This document shows positions 30,008-40,196 of a DNA stretch of 64,000 nucleotides, piece after piece (within the stretch, counting starts at the first letter, position 1; each line of letters opens with the position of its first letter). A program made the translations under genes and the position numbers. The stretch comes from Haloarcula regularis (GTDB lineage: Archaea > Halobacteriota > Halobacteria > Halobacteriales > Haloarculaceae). Below the pieces are notes generated by a model. It had not been told where the DNA came from. It made no database searches and saw nothing but the letters and a program-made list of their open reading frames with translations. Where the stretch lies: contig NZ_CP119794.1 in NCBI RefSeq assembly GCF_029338315.1, positions 62,001-126,000 on the forward strand. The letters are read 5' to 3'.

Positions 30008-30373
30008 ATGCCCCGAACACGCGAGTGTGACTACTGCGGTGCGGACATCGAGCCCGGCACGGGCACGATGTTCGTCAGCAACGACGGATCGACCACGCAC
30101 TTCTGTTCCTCGAAGTGCGAGAACAACGCCGACCTCGGCCGCGAGCCCCGGACGCTCGAGTGGACCGAGTCCGGTCGCGGCCCCGAAGGGACCGTCGTCG
30201 AGGACGACGAGGCCGACGAAGACGAAGCGGAAGCCGAGACCACCTCGGTCGACGAGGCCGAAGACGCCGACGAGGACGACGAGGACGCCGCGCCCGACCT
30301 CGAAGCCGCCGAAGAGGACCTCGACAACGACGCCGACGAGGACGACGAGGAAGCAGAGGAGGCTGAGGCGTAA
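30008..30373 (+). CDS. rpl24e: 50S ribosomal protein eL24 with long acidic tail
   Basis: 121 residues; the archaeal protein is usually about 60. The zinc-ribbon core (residues 1-57) has CDYCG (C7, C10) and CSSKC (C33, C37). Residues ~64-121 are almost only Asp, Glu and Ala with no matching conserved domain, a haloarchaeal low-complexity extension. The stop overlaps the ndk start by one base. Confidence 0.94.
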   Translation: MPRTRECDYCGADIEPGTGTMFVSNDGSTTHFCSSKCENNADLGREPRTLEWTESGRGPEGTVVEDDEADEDEAEAETTSVDEAEDADEDDEDAAPDLEAAEEDLDNDADEDDEEAEEAEA

Positions 30374-30837
30374 TGGCCGACACCGAGCGCACCTTCGTGA
30401 TGGTCAAGCCCGACGGGGTCCAGCGTGGCCTCATCGGGGACATCGTCTCCCGGTTCGAGGACCGCGGCCTGAAGCTGGTCGGCGGCAAGTTCATGCAGAT
30501 CGACCGGGAGCTGGCCGAGGACCACTACGGCGAACACGAGGACAAGCCGTTCTTCGACGACCTGGTCGAGTTCATCACGTCGGGCCCGGTCTTCGCGATG
30601 GTCCTGGAGGGCCAGGACGCGGTCAGCCAGGTCCGCACCATGATGGGCGAGACGGACCCCGCCGAGTCCGCTCCCGGCACCATCCGCGGTGACTACGGGC
30701 TGGACCTCGGTCGGAACGTCATCCACGGCTCCGACGACGAGGACCCCGGCGCGAACGAGCGCGAGATTTCGCTGTTCTTCGACGAGGACGAGCTCGTCGA
30801 CTGGGACCGCATCGACGAGACCTGGCTCTACGAGTAA
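30373..30837 (+). CDS. ndk: Nucleoside diphosphate kinase
   Basis: 154 residues. Transfers gamma phosphate from ATP to NDPs through a phospho-histidine. Motifs: [23 protein letters not shown] (start region), [15 protein letters not shown], and [22 protein letters not shown] with the catalytic His in IHGSD (about residue 117). Cytoplasmic. Coupled to eL24 in the same operon, a conserved archaeal arrangement. Confidence 0.97.
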   Translation: MADTERTFVMVKPDGVQRGLIGDIVSRFEDRGLKLVGGKFMQIDRELAEDHYGEHEDKPFFDDLVEFITSGPVFAMVLEGQDAVSQVRTMMGETDPAESAPGTIRGDYGLDLGRNVIHGSDDEDPGANEREISLFFDEDELVDWDRIDETWLYE

Positions 30838-30906
30838 GCCCGGCCTCGGTCGTCCCGGGCTTCGCCGAGCGCAACCACCTTCAGGGACCCGCCCCTACCG
30901 GCGGGT

Positions 30907-31146
30907 ATGAGTCGAACACTCTACCAGCTCGACGGGTGCCCGTACTGCGAGAAGGTCGCCGACCGGCTGGACGAACTCGACGTCGAGTACGAGACGGCGT
31001 GGGTCGAGGCGCTGCACTCGAAGCGCGACGAGGTCAAGCGCGTCTCCGGCCAGCGGGGCGTGCCGGTCCTCGTCGACGAGGACCACGGCGTCACGATGGC
31101 CGAGTCGGAGCGCATCCTGGAGTTCGCCGAGCAGACCTACGCCTGA
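30907..31146 (+). CDS. Glutaredoxin-like protein
   Basis: 79 residues. Thioredoxin-fold dithiol oxidoreductase with the CPYC active site (residues 10-13, LDGCPYCEKVADRL), cis-Pro in GVPVLVDEDHG and a final ESERILEFAEQTYA helix. Halophilic archaea use gamma-glutamylcysteine, so the in vivo thiol partner may not be glutathione. Its 3' end overlaps the convergent membrane-protein gene by 10 bp. Confidence 0.88.
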   Translation: MSRTLYQLDGCPYCEKVADRLDELDVEYETAWVEALHSKRDEVKRVSGQRGVPVLVDEDHGVTMAESERILEFAEQTYA

Positions 31147-31877
31147 TCGTCGTCGGCCGGCACCGCGGCGGCTGGCTCGCCAGCTGGGTCGCCGTCCTCG
31201 GGAGGCCCGATCGCGTCGTCGGTCCGGGACCGGCGGTAGGCAACCGCCGCCGCGCCGAGTGTGACGAGCACCATCGGGAACAGGAAGAACGCCACGAACG
31301 TCACCGACAGCATCGGGCCCTGTGATGCGGTTCCGACCGTCTCCTCCTGGGCGACCAGCGCCCACTGCTGTACCAGGACGAACGTCCCGGCGACACCACA
31401 CAGGAGGTAGCCGACGGTGAACCCGGTGCCGACGAGCGCGCTCTCCTCGAGAACGCTCTCGGCGGGTGTCCCCGGGCGATACGTCTCGAACAGCGCGCCG
31501 GCGGCGAAAAGTGCCACGACGGGCACGAGGAAGAACACGACCGGCGGGACCGACGCCCCGGTCGCGAAGTAGAGGTCGTTCCCGAACGGCGACCCCCCGA
31601 TCTTGATGGTCGCGCGGGTCACCGTGGGCACGTGGTGGGCGTTGAACAGGATGTGCCCGTACTGGATGACGACGGCGGCCGTGGAGTCGATAGGCGCCGC
31701 GCTCCGGTCGACCGACGAGGGGCCGACGACGAAGATGGTCGCGACGACGAGGTACTCGAGGAGGAAGGTGGCGACGGCCGCGAGGCCCGCGGGGAGCCAC
31801 GGGAAGGCCCGGACCGATGGCGCGAGCAGGTGGTCGTCGGTCGATGCGTCGGCTGGCTCGGCGTGGTCTGTGGTCAC
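31137..31877 (-). CDS. Multi-pass membrane protein, unknown
   Basis: 246 residues with about five hydrophobic helices (residues ~25-52, 67-85, 108-130, 148-172, 188-215), an acidic N-terminus and an acidic C-terminal tail. An aromatic-rich loop (IQYGHILFNAHHVPTV) contains a His cluster that could bind metal, but I cannot assign a family. Convergent with the glutaredoxin-like gene and 86 bp upstream of the msrB stop. Confidence 0.65.
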   Translation of the reverse strand: MTTDHAEPADASTDDHLLAPSVRAFPWLPAGLAAVATFLLEYLVVATIFVVGPSSVDRSAAPIDSTAAVVIQYGHILFNAHHVPTVTRATIKIGGSPFGNDLYFATGASVPPVVFFLVPVVALFAAGALFETYRPGTPAESVLEESALVGTGFTVGYLLCGVAGTFVLVQQWALVAQEETVGTASQGPMLSVTFVAFFLFPMVLVTLGAAAVAYRRSRTDDAIGPPEDGDPAGEPAAAVPADDDQA

Positions 31878-31963
31878 AGCGCTACTCTATCCCTGTGACC
31901 GTCACACACCACCGAAAGTATTGCGGTGGATTCGACCGCCTCGTGTCAGTGAGGCTGCCGTTC

Positions 31964-32374
31964 TCACTCGTCGTCGGGCACGAAGTCCAGCGCGGCCCCG
32001 TTGATGCAGTACCGCTTGCCCGTCGGGTCGGGTCCGTCGTCGAAGACGTGTCCCAGGTGGCCCTCACAGGTCGCACAGACGACCTCCGTGCGGCGCATCC
32101 CGTGGCTGGTGTCGAGTCGCGTCTCCACGGTGCCCTCCTCGAGCACGTCCCAGAAGCTCGGCCACCCGGTACCCGATTCGAACTTCTCGTCGCTGTCGAA
32201 CAGTTCGGCGCCACAGCCCGCACAGGCGAACACGCCGTCGTCCTTGATGTCCAGCAAGTCGCTACTGAACCGCGGTTCGGTCCCCGCCTCGCGCAGGATG
32301 CGGTACTCCTCCTCGGTCAGCAGTTCGCGCCACTCGGCGTCGTTCTCCGGGAGTTCGCCCTCGGTTTCGCTCAT
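31964..32374 (-). CDS. msrB: Peptide-methionine (R)-S-oxide reductase
   Basis: 136 residues. Repairs the R form of methionine sulfoxide in proteins. The zinc site is two CxxC pairs (CAGC and CATC); the catalytic Cys is in GKRYCINGAALDFVP. FESGTGWPSFWD and CEGHLGHVFDDGP are family signatures. Monocistronic on the minus strand with GATATAAG-like promoter sequence beyond its start. Length normal. Confidence 0.95.
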   Translation of the reverse strand: MSETEGELPENDAEWRELLTEEEYRILREAGTEPRFSSDLLDIKDDGVFACAGCGAELFDSDEKFESGTGWPSFWDVLEEGTVETRLDTSHGMRRTEVVCATCEGHLGHVFDDGPDPTGKRYCINGAALDFVPDDE

Positions 32375-32470
32375 ACCGCAGTATAGGGGCTGGACGGATA
32401 TAAGCGCCCGGCGAGCGGGGGAGTTCCCAGAGATCAGCGGCTCCGAAACCGACCGGACGACACGCCCGAC

Positions 32471-33785
32471 TCACCGCTCTGGCGCGGACGTATCGGCCGG
32501 GCGAGGACTGTCCGCGTCGGACTCGAGGAGGTGACACGCCGCGCGGTGGTCGTCGTCGACCCACGTCTCCGGCGGCGCCTCGCGGGCACAGACCGTCGGG
32601 AACGCCTCGACGAGGCGCTCGTGGGCCCGGTCGTCCGCCCCGTCGACGACGAGCTCGAGCGCATCGCGCAGTATCGCGTCGACCTCCGGATCCGAGAGGC
32701 TGTCCGGGATGCCGAACTCCTCGCGGACGGCGTCGCGGACCTGGCCGTCGGTGACCGTCTCGACGGGGACGTCGGCCGACGCGGCGACGAACTCGCGGAC
32801 GCCCGCCTGGTCGATGCCCGCCGACGCGAGGCGCTGGCGGAAGTCGAGGACGGCCCGCCAGGCGGACTGCTCGAGGTCGTACCCGTCGGGCGGGATGACC
32901 TTCGGACAGCGGGTGTGGAACCGGCACCCGCTCGGGCGCACTCGCGGACGGGACGTCTCCGGACAGGCGGACGCGCTGGCCGCGCTCGCGCGGGTCGATG
33001 GTCGGTATCGAGGCGACGAGCACCTCCGTGTATGGGTGTCGCGGCGACGTGAACAGCTGCTCGGTGGGCGCCTGCTCGACGATCTCGCCTAAGTACATCA
33101 CGGCCGTCCGGTCACAGACCTCGCGGACGACGCCCATGTCGTGGCTGATGAGCAACAGGCCCAGTCCGAACTCGGCCTGGACGTCCTCGATGAGCGTCAG
33201 GATCTCGGACTTGACCGAGACGTCCAGCGCGCTCGTCGGTTCGTCCGCGATGAGCACGTCCGGGTTGAGCACGAGCGCCCGGGCCAGCGCGATGCGCTGT
33301 TTCTGTCCGCCCGAGAACTCGTGGGGGTATCGGTCGACGTCGTCGGCGGACAGGCCCACCCGCTCCAGCAGGTCCTGTGTGACCTCCCGGCGGAGCGCCC
33401 GATCGGCGACGCCGTGGATGACGAGCGGTTCGGCGACGGACTCGCCGATGGTCATCCGCGGGTCGAAGCTGGCACTGGGGTCCTGGAATATCATCTGGAC
33501 GTCGCGCCGGTAGGCCTTGAGCTCGCTCCCGGTCACGTCGGTGACGTCTTCCCCTTCGAAGCGGATGGCCCCGCCCGTCGGGTCCTCGAGCCTGACCATC
33601 GTCCGGGCCGCCGTCGACTTCCCACAGCCCGATTCCCCGACGAGACCGACCGTCTCGCCACGTTCGACCGTCAGATCGATGCCGTCGACGGCCTTGACCG
33701 CGCCGACCTGCCGCCTGAGCACGCCCTTGGTTATCGGGAAGTGCTTCTCCAGGTTCTCGATCTCGAACAGCGGCGGCTCACTCAT
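32471..33785 (-). CDS. dppF: Dipeptide/oligopeptide ABC transporter ATPase DppF-type (frameshifted)
   Basis: From ATG 33785 ([17 protein letters not shown]). Walker A GESGCGKST, signature FSGGQKQRIALARAL, Walker B DVLIADEPTSALD, H-loop LLISHDMG. The frame is disrupted at about 32942-32950, after LSGDVPS; in the next frame comes RPSGCRFHTRCP, the C-terminal motif shared by DppD/DppF ATPases, then a ~130-residue C-terminal extension. One extra base in the sequence explains it. Last gene of the dppABCDF-like operon; 8-bp overlap with dppD. Confidence 0.86.
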
Positions 33786-34833
33786 CGTGATCGCCCTCCC
33801 CGTGGCCATCGCGGAGCGCCTCGGGGTCACCGTCGGGCCCGTAGTACACGCAGGAGGCGTCCTGTCCGTTGCCGACGTCGTACAGCGGAGGCTGGGTCCC
33901 GGTGTGACACTCCTCGCGGGCGAAGTCACACCGGCCGGCGAACCGACACCCCGGCGGCGGGTCGCGAAGGTCCGGCAGCGTCCCCTCGATGGCCCGGAGA
34001 TCCCGCCCCCGGCCGGGGAGACAGTCGAACATGGCCTTGGTGTAGGGGTGGGCCGGCGCGTCGAAGACGTCGTAGACGCCCCCGCGCTCCATCACCCGGC
34101 CGGCGTACATCACGACCACGCGGTCGGCCAGTTCGGCGACCACGCCCAGGTCGTGGGTGATGAGCAGGATGGACATGCCGAACTCATCCTGGATCTCCTC
34201 TAAGAGGTCGAGCAGCTGCGCCTGGATGGTGACGTCGAGCGCGGTGGTCGGCTCGTCGGCGACGAGCAGGTCCGGGCTCGAGGCCAGCGCCATCGCGACG
34301 ACCACTCGCTGGCGCATCCCGCCAGAGAACTCGTGGGGGTACTCGTCGTACCGGCTCGTCGCGTCGGGGATGCCCACCCGGTCTAAGAGCGTTATCGCCC
34401 GCTCACGGGCTGCCCTGTCCCCGACGTCCTCGTGGGTCTGGATGGCCTCGCGGATCTGCCAGCCGACGGTGAAACAGTGGTTCAGGGCGTCCTGTGGGTT
34501 CTGGAAGACGTGGGCGATGCGGTCCCCACGGACTTTCCGGAGCTGTCGCTCCGAGAGGTCGAGCAGGTTGCGCCCCTCGAGTTCGACCGTGCCGTCCAGA
34601 ATGTGCCCCGGTGGCGTCGGAATCAGTTTCGTGATGGTCTCGGCGGTGACCGTCTTCCCGCTCCCGCTCTCGCCGACGATACAGACCGTCTCGCCGCGGT
34701 CGACGTCGAAGGAGACGTCGTCGACGGCCCGCAGCGTCCCCCGCTCGGTCTCGAACTCGACGGTGAGGTCCCGGACCGAAAGCAGCGGGCCCTCCGTCCC
34801 CGGGTCGGCCGTCCGCTGTCGCTGCCCGCTCAT
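33778..34833 (-). CDS. dppD: Dipeptide/oligopeptide ABC transporter ATPase DppD-type
   Basis: 351 residues. Walker [13 protein letters not shown]-loop [13 protein letters not shown], signature [15 protein letters not shown], Walker [15 protein letters not shown]-loop LLITHDLG. The C-terminal [17 protein letters not shown] carries the cysteines typical of this subfamily (a Fe-S site in some members). Energises peptide import with DppF. Overlaps the permease upstream by 4 bp. Confidence 0.93.
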   Translation of the reverse strand: MSGQRQRTADPGTEGPLLSVRDLTVEFETERGTLRAVDDVSFDVDRGETVCIVGESGSGKTVTAETITKLIPTPPGHILDGTVELEGRNLLDLSERQLRKVRGDRIAHVFQNPQDALNHCFTVGWQIREAIQTHEDVGDRAARERAITLLDRVGIPDATSRYDEYPHEFSGGMRQRVVVAMALASSPDLLVADEPTTALDVTIQAQLLDLLEEIQDEFGMSILLITHDLGVVAELADRVVVMYAGRVMERGGVYDVFDAPAHPYTKAMFDCLPGRGRDLRAIEGTLPDLRDPPPGCRFAGRCDFAREECHTGTQPPLYDVGNGQDASCVYYGPDGDPEALRDGHGEGDHDE

Positions 34834-36004
34834 CGGTCACCCTCCGAGCGGGGGTCCAGCGCGTCGCGGAACGCGTCGCCCACGAAGTTGAACGCCAGGA
34901 TGGTCAAAAAGAGGAAGACGCCGGGGACGGTCGAGACCCACCAGGCCGTCCGGAGGTCCGAGCGCCCGGCGGCGATGGTCTGGCCCCAGGAGGGAATCGT
35001 CGGATCGCCCAGCGAGAGGAAAGCCAGGCCGGCCTCGAAGAGGATGAGGCCGGGGATCAGCAGCGTCAGGTTGGTGATGACCGTCCCGGAGACGTTCGGG
35101 AGGATGTGCCGGCGGATGACGTGGCTCGTGTCGGCCCCGGCCGCCCGCGCGACGGCGACGTACTCGTCCTCCGAGCGCTGGAGCGCCGCGCTGCGGACCA
35201 GGCGGGCGGTCCCGCCCCAGCTGAACAGGCCGAAGACGAGGATGAACATCAGCAGACTGCCGCCGAAGAGGAAGATGAGCAGCAGGTACAGCAGGAAGGA
35301 GGGGAAGACCTGCTGGATGTCGACGTAGCGCATCAGCACCTCGTCGACGAGGCCGCCGACGTAGGCGGCGACGGTACCCACCGTCGCACCGATGCTGATG
35401 ATGAGAAAGGAGGTGATGAGGCCGATGCGTATCGAGACCCGCATCCCCAGCACCACGAGCGCGAGGATGTCCTTCCCGTCGCCGGTCGTCCCCAGCGGGA
35501 ACTGCCAGCTGCCCCGACACCGACCCTCGACCGTCTCGCCGACACACTGCAGCGGGATGGAGCTGTCGACGGCGAACCCGACCGGCGGCTGGAGCTCTGT
35601 ATCAGTTCGACGGACGGTTTCGTGACGACGAGGGGGCCGACCAGCCCCAGGACGACGACGACGGCGAGGTACCCGAGGCTGATCACCGCCGCCCGGTTCT
35701 TGCGGAACTGCCGCCAGTAGTGGGCGGTCATCCGCCGGTGGGTCACCAGGGGGACGACGAAGTAGAAGGCAAAGAGCGCCAGCGAGAGCAGGAACAGCCA
35801 GTCCAGCTGGGTGAGGTCCCAGCCGTCCCGGAGGACGGGGTTGGGGGAGAACAGCGGCGCCTCGCGGATGTAGTCGTACGCGAAGGTCACTCCGAGCGCC
35901 GCGAGCGTCGCCAGGAAGCCCGCGGTCTGGCGACTCATCACGACGCCCCTGTCTGCCTCCCAGTCGATGTCCTCGAACCGACGTCTGGGTGTGTCGGAAC
36001 TCAT
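34830..36004 (-). CDS. dppC: Dipeptide/oligopeptide ABC transporter permease DppC-type (frameshifted)
   Basis: Begins at ATG 36004 (MSSDTPRRRFEDIDWE), one base inside the dppB stop. The first half has membrane helices and an N-terminal OppC-like region ending LVVTKPSVELI. The frame shifts around 35600-35606 (one base missing) and continues as ELQPPVGFAVDSS, then GTTGDGKDILALVVLGMRVSI, the hallmark of OppC permeases, the EAA loop region AARAAGADTSHVIRRHILPN and a final SLGDPTIPSWGQ. Three membrane helices follow the break. Likely an indel error. Confidence 0.85.
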
Positions 36005-36972
36005 CACCGATCACCGTAGTCGATTCGCGGGTCCAGCACCGTGTAGGCGATGTCCTGCAGCAGGTTCCCGACGATGGCGATGAACACGCCGATGAGCGTC
36101 GTCGCGAGCACCAGCGCCGTGTCCTGTGTCTGGATGGCCCTGAAACTCAGCTGGCCGAGCCCCGGGATGCCGAAGACGACCTCCACGAGGTATGAACTCG
36201 CGATGAAAAGGCCCAGCAGGTCCGCGACCAGGATCGTCGAGAGCGGCACTGCCGCGGGTCGCAGGACGTGCAAGAGCAGGATGCGGCGGTCCGAGACGCC
36301 CTTGGCCTTGGCCGTCTTCGTGAACGTGGCCTCGACGTACTCCAGCGCCTCCGCGCGGGTGTAGCGGGTCAGGCTGGCTATCGACCCCGTGGTGAGGACG
36401 AACACGGGGAGGACCAGCTGCCTGACGTTCTCGAGGCTGAAGACGGGCGCCTCGGGGTTGAAGACGATGGGCACCAGGTCGAGGTGGACCCCGAAGACCA
36501 CCAGCAGGATGATGCCAAACCAGAAGTTCGGGATGGCGTACCCGAAGAAGGCGGCGAACGTCGCGGCGTAGTCGAACCGGGAGTACTGGTGGGTCGCCGA
36601 GTACAGGCCGATACCGAGGCCGAACGCGACGGTCAGGATCGTCCACGGGACGGAGTACATCACCGTGTAGGGGAGCGCCTCCATGATGGCGGCGGTCACC
36701 GGCTGGCCCCGCGAGGTGCTGTAGCCCCAGTTCCCCGTCGCCATGTTCGTCATGTAACTGCTGTACTGCTCCCAGAGGGGCCGGTCGAGGCCGCGCTGGG
36801 CCTCGAAGGCCTCCTTCGCGGCCTCGGCGTCCCCGCCGCTCGTGGCCGCCTGGAACTGGATGGACGCCAGCGCCTGCTGCTGTGTCACGAACAGCAGCGC
36901 CCAGGTGATAGAGAGGATGATGAACGTGGCGACGACCGCCCACAGGAGGCGTCTCGCGACGTACCACCTCAT
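36004..36972 (-). CDS. dppB: Dipeptide/oligopeptide ABC transporter permease DppB-type
   Basis: 322 residues. The ATG at 36972 (MRWYVARRLLWAVVATF) overlaps the stop of the substrate-binding protein (ATGA), so it is preferred over the GTG at 37002. Six membrane helices; RGLDRPLWEQYSSYM region and EAA loop YVEATFTKTAKAKGVSDRRI, then LRPAAVPLSTILVADLLGLF. Forms the membrane pore with DppC. Confidence 0.92.
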   Translation of the reverse strand: MRWYVARRLLWAVVATFIILSITWALLFVTQQQALASIQFQAATSGGDAEAAKEAFEAQRGLDRPLWEQYSSYMTNMATGNWGYSTSRGQPVTAAIMEALPYTVMYSVPWTILTVAFGLGIGLYSATHQYSRFDYAATFAAFFGYAIPNFWFGIILLVVFGVHLDLVPIVFNPEAPVFSLENVRQLVLPVFVLTTGSIASLTRYTRAEALEYVEATFTKTAKAKGVSDRRILLLHVLRPAAVPLSTILVADLLGLFIASSYLVEVVFGIPGLGQLSFRAIQTQDTALVLATTLIGVFIAIVGNLLQDIAYTVLDPRIDYGDR

Positions 36973-38843
36973 CTGTCGAAGTAGTACGTCTGTGAGTTCC
37001 ACCCGCTGGCGAAGGTGTCTGTCGGGCCGACGAGCTCGTCCTGGGCGCCCGTGATGTCCGACTCCATGATGAGGAAGCCGAAGGGCTGTTCGCGGGCGAG
37101 CTTCTGGAACACCTCGCCGTACAGTTCACGGCGCTGTTCCTCGTCGACGGTCCGTGAGGCCTCCGCGTAGAGCTGGGAGATGTTCGACTCGGGGACGTAG
37201 CCGAAGTAGTTGACGCTGCCCCGCTCCTGGAAGAAGACGGCGCTGGAACTGGGCGTCCGCGGGTAGGTGTTGAACCCGAGCACGATGGACATGTCCCACG
37301 GCTCCTGGCTGACCGAGACGTCCCGGGGACCGCCGTTGAACAGGCCAGCCTTCCAGGGCACCTCCTCTCCCTCTGGCGAACTGTTCGCGGCGTAGTTCTG
37401 CTGGAAGGTGTTCCCCGGGACGGTCTCTATCGAGATGCCGACGCCGAGGTTCCGTTCGACCTCCTGTTTGATGAGTTCGGCGAGAGTCTGGTTGACCTGG
37501 CTGGCGGAACTCGCAAACAGCGAGAGCCTCACGTCGTCACCGTCGGGGTCGACCAGCGTGTCGCCGTCGTATCGATAGTCGGTCCCCTCGATGCCCCGGC
37601 GCATCCGCCGCCTGGCGACCTCGCTCCCGTACAGGTCGCCGGTCCCGAAGGTGTACTGGTCCATCCCCTCCGAGACGTACCACTTCGAGAACTGCGGTTG
37701 CATGGTGTAGGCCGGCTCCGCGAACCCCCGGAAGAGGTTGTTCGCGAGCGTCTCCTTGTTGACCGCCATCACGAACGCCTGGCGGACCGGTATCTCCCGG
37801 AACAGCTCCCAGCCGTTGGCCCGCATGTTGTACTTGATGGCCTGGACGAACGGCTGTGGCTGGACGTAGACGTCGACGCTCTCTAAGTCCTGGAACTCCG
37901 TGGCGTTCTTCGGCGGGATGCCGGCTGTGGTGACCTCGCCCTCGCGCAGGGCGTTCAGCCGCGAGGACTCCTCCGGGATGACCTGTATCCGGTACGACTC
38001 GAAGTACGGGGCGTTCGTCCACTCCTCGCCCAGTCCCTCGACGTCGCGGAGGTAGTAGTCCTCGTTGCGCGTGGTGCGGAACTGCGACTCCCGGTTCCAC
38101 TCCTCGAACGTGTAGGGGCCGAGGTTGCCCGTGTACTCGAGGTTCAGTATCTCCTCGTCCTGCTGGAGGCCCTCGGCGTCCTTCTCGGGGACGTACTTCT
38201 CGAGGATTCCCTTCGGCAGACAGTTCTGTCCCCACAGGATGGGCTTCAGCGGGAACGTCGGGTCGACCTCCGGCAGCTGGAGCTCGAAGGTGAGCTCGTC
38301 GACCTGCTCGACCGGTATCGGTTCCCCCTGGCGGAACCAGTCGGTGGCGCTGGTGTAGCCCGCCCAGTTGTCCTCGCCCTGGAAGACGTTCCTGATCATG
38401 TACACCCAGTCCTCGGCGGTCATCTGCCCGTAGTCGCCGCCCCACTGGAGGTTGTCGCGGAGGGTAATCCGGTAGGTCTGCCCGTCCTCCGTCGAGGGCT
38501 CGGCCCAGAGCGGGAACACGTTCTGGTCGTTGTCGACGGCCCACGCCCCGTCGAGCGTCAGGCCGACGTACGCACCAGAGGTTGTGTCGTTCGTGTAGAG
38601 CCAGTTCAGCCCGTTGGCGTCCGACCCCGCGACGCCCACGAACTCGCCCGAGGGCTGTCGTGGCCCCGACCCGTCCGTCGAACCGCCGTCGCCGCCCTCC
38701 TGTCCGCTGCCGCTCTCGCTTCCACCACCGCCGAAGACGCTACAGCCGGCGATGGACGCCGACGCACCGACCCCGAGCGTTTTTAAGAGGTCCCGCCGAT
38801 TCGGTCGGTAGAGCGACGTCGGTTCCGAATCCTTGTTTGGCAT
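36969..38843 (-). CDS. dppA: Peptide ABC transporter substrate-binding lipoprotein
   Basis: 624 residues, SBP_bac_5 family. The N-terminus has a Tat-type signal (NRRDLLKTLGVGASASIAGC): twin Arg at 16-17 and lipobox Cys about residue 34, followed by a Gly/Ser linker, so the protein is exported folded and lipid-anchored outside the cell. The fold matches peptide-binding proteins (YRITLRDNLQWGG, NGPR-like middle, GYVPESNISQLYAEASRTVDEEQRR in pieces). First gene of the operon. Ligand could be oligopeptides, nickel or sugars; not decided by sequence. Confidence 0.92.
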   Translation of the reverse strand: MPNKDSEPTSLYRPNRRDLLKTLGVGASASIAGCSVFGGGGSESGSGQEGGDGGSTDGSGPRQPSGEFVGVAGSDANGLNWLYTNDTTSGAYVGLTLDGAWAVDNDQNVFPLWAEPSTEDGQTYRITLRDNLQWGGDYGQMTAEDWVYMIRNVFQGEDNWAGYTSATDWFRQGEPIPVEQVDELTFELQLPEVDPTFPLKPILWGQNCLPKGILEKYVPEKDAEGLQQDEEILNLEYTGNLGPYTFEEWNRESQFRTTRNEDYYLRDVEGLGEEWTNAPYFESYRIQVIPEESSRLNALREGEVTTAGIPPKNATEFQDLESVDVYVQPQPFVQAIKYNMRANGWELFREIPVRQAFVMAVNKETLANNLFRGFAEPAYTMQPQFSKWYVSEGMDQYTFGTGDLYGSEVARRRMRRGIEGTDYRYDGDTLVDPDGDDVRLSLFASSASQVNQTLAELIKQEVERNLGVGISIETVPGNTFQQNYAANSSPEGEEVPWKAGLFNGGPRDVSVSQEPWDMSIVLGFNTYPRTPSSSAVFFQERGSVNYFGYVPESNISQLYAEASRTVDEEQRRELYGEVFQKLAREQPFGFLIMESDITGAQDELVGPTDTFASGWNSQTYYFDR

Positions 38844-38865
38844 TATCTAGCGAAACAGTACCGTA

Positions 38866-38878
38866 CGATTATTAATTG
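38866..38878 (-). promoter_or_regulatory. TATA-type promoter of the dpp operon
   Basis: On the minus strand, AATTAATAATCG lies about 27 bp before the ATG at 38843. Confidence 0.55.
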
Positions 38879-38949
38879 TCGGTCTGCGTCGCCGCCTGCG
38901 CGGCCGTGCTGACCCCGGGGTCCGCTTTCCACTGCGTCCCGGGTCGGCG

Positions 38950-40050
38950 TCACCGGAAGTCGTCGAGGCGCAACTGGTCCGGCGCGACGCCGCCGGGTTC
39001 GTCGGCCCCAAGAAGTCGTGGGAGGGCCGTCGTCGCGAACGTCAGCCCCACGACGAGCAGTATCGGCGCGAAGAAGAGGCCATAAAAGCCCAGCACGACC
39101 GGGCCGAGCGTGTACGCGAGCATCAACAACCCGACGTGCGTGTTCTCGCCGCTGAGCAGCGGTCGCAAGAGCAGGTCAGGGACCGTGTCGACCACGACGA
39201 CGGCGACGACGAGGAAGACGAGCACGAACACCAGTAGCGACGAGTCGCCGCCGAGCACGACGGGGAGCGCGGTGATGCCGGTCAGCGGGAGGTAGACGAC
39301 TTTCATGCCCACGACGGGGACCAGACTCGCGATGCCGGTCAGGGCCCCCGCCAGGGCCGGGTAGGGGACCTCTACGGCCGCCGGGACCAGCGCGTTGTAC
39401 CCGGAGAACGCGGCGATGGCGATCAGCGAGATGGCGACGACGTTCAGCAGGTTCCCGAAGAGGACCGCCTCGAGTTCCGCGTCCACGGCCTCCAGGTACT
39501 CCCGAATCACGGCGTCGTCGTCGAAGCGCAACAGCCACTCGCGGATGCGCCCGCCGTCAACCAGGAGGTAGTAGGTGACGATGACGCTGATAAAGAGGTT
39601 CAGGAAGAAGTTCGAGACCACCGACGTCACCAGCGCCGCGTGGTCGCCGACGAACTTGAGCACCGGTGAGAACTGGCCGGACTGGTAGGCCCCGTAGAGC
39701 CCCTCGATGGTCAGGTCCGGCATCGTTCCCACGTCGTCCAGCCAGGCGACGTGCGTCGCGGCCACGGTCAGGAGGTCGTACTGTTCGACGAACTGGCGGG
39801 ACTCGATGACGAGCAACACGCCGGCGTATGTCACAAGCAACAATAGCGGGAGCACGAGCGACGCCATGACGATCACCGCGCGGACGCGGGCCGGCAGTCG
39901 GAGCCGCCGCAGCGACTTGTAGAACCGCCGGGTCGAGTAATAGAGGAACACCGACACCGTCAGCGCCGCGATGAACTGGTAGGCGAGCACACCGATGACC
40001 AGTGTGACGAGGACGCCAAAGAGGGCGACGACGAGCCGTTTCTCGTCCAT
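38950..40050 (-). CDS. AI-2E family transporter (PerM/UPF0118)
   Basis: 366 residues with seven to eight hydrophobic helices. N-terminal pair, then a long extracytoplasmic/amphipathic segment, and the C-terminal conserved LVDTVPDLLLRPLLSGENTHVGLLMLAY-like region typical of the family (split here for length). Despite the name, substrates range from AI-2 to sodium/proton exchange, so function is open. A TATA box (40068-40080) precedes the ATG at 40050. Acidic C-terminal tail. Confidence 0.9.
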   Translation of the reverse strand: MDEKRLVVALFGVLVTLVIGVLAYQFIAALTVSVFLYYSTRRFYKSLRRLRLPARVRAVIVMASLVLPLLLLVTYAGVLLVIESRQFVEQYDLLTVAATHVAWLDDVGTMPDLTIEGLYGAYQSGQFSPVLKFVGDHAALVTSVVSNFFLNLFISVIVTYYLLVDGGRIREWLLRFDDDAVIREYLEAVDAELEAVLFGNLLNVVAISLIAIAAFSGYNALVPAAVEVPYPALAGALTGIASLVPVVGMKVVYLPLTGITALPVVLGGDSSLLVFVLVFLVVAVVVVDTVPDLLLRPLLSGENTHVGLLMLAYTLGPVVLGFYGLFFAPILLVVGLTFATTALPRLLGADEPGGVAPDQLRLDDFR

Positions 40051-40067
40051 ATCACTTCCTGCAGGGG

Positions 40068-40080
40068 GGTATAGATAAAT
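40068..40080 (-). promoter_or_regulatory. TATA-type promoter of the AI-2E-type gene
   Basis: Minus-strand ATTTATCTATACC ends about 18 bp before the ATG at 40050; the match is strong. Confidence 0.5.
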
Positions 40081-40196
40081 CTGCGGGCGACGCGTGAGAG
40101 GGTCGCAGCCGCGAGTCGACAGCGGGCCGACAGGTCGGCCCGCGAACGCGCCGACGAGCGCTACCCGGGCGAGGCTTCGCGGGCCGTGATCGTTCG

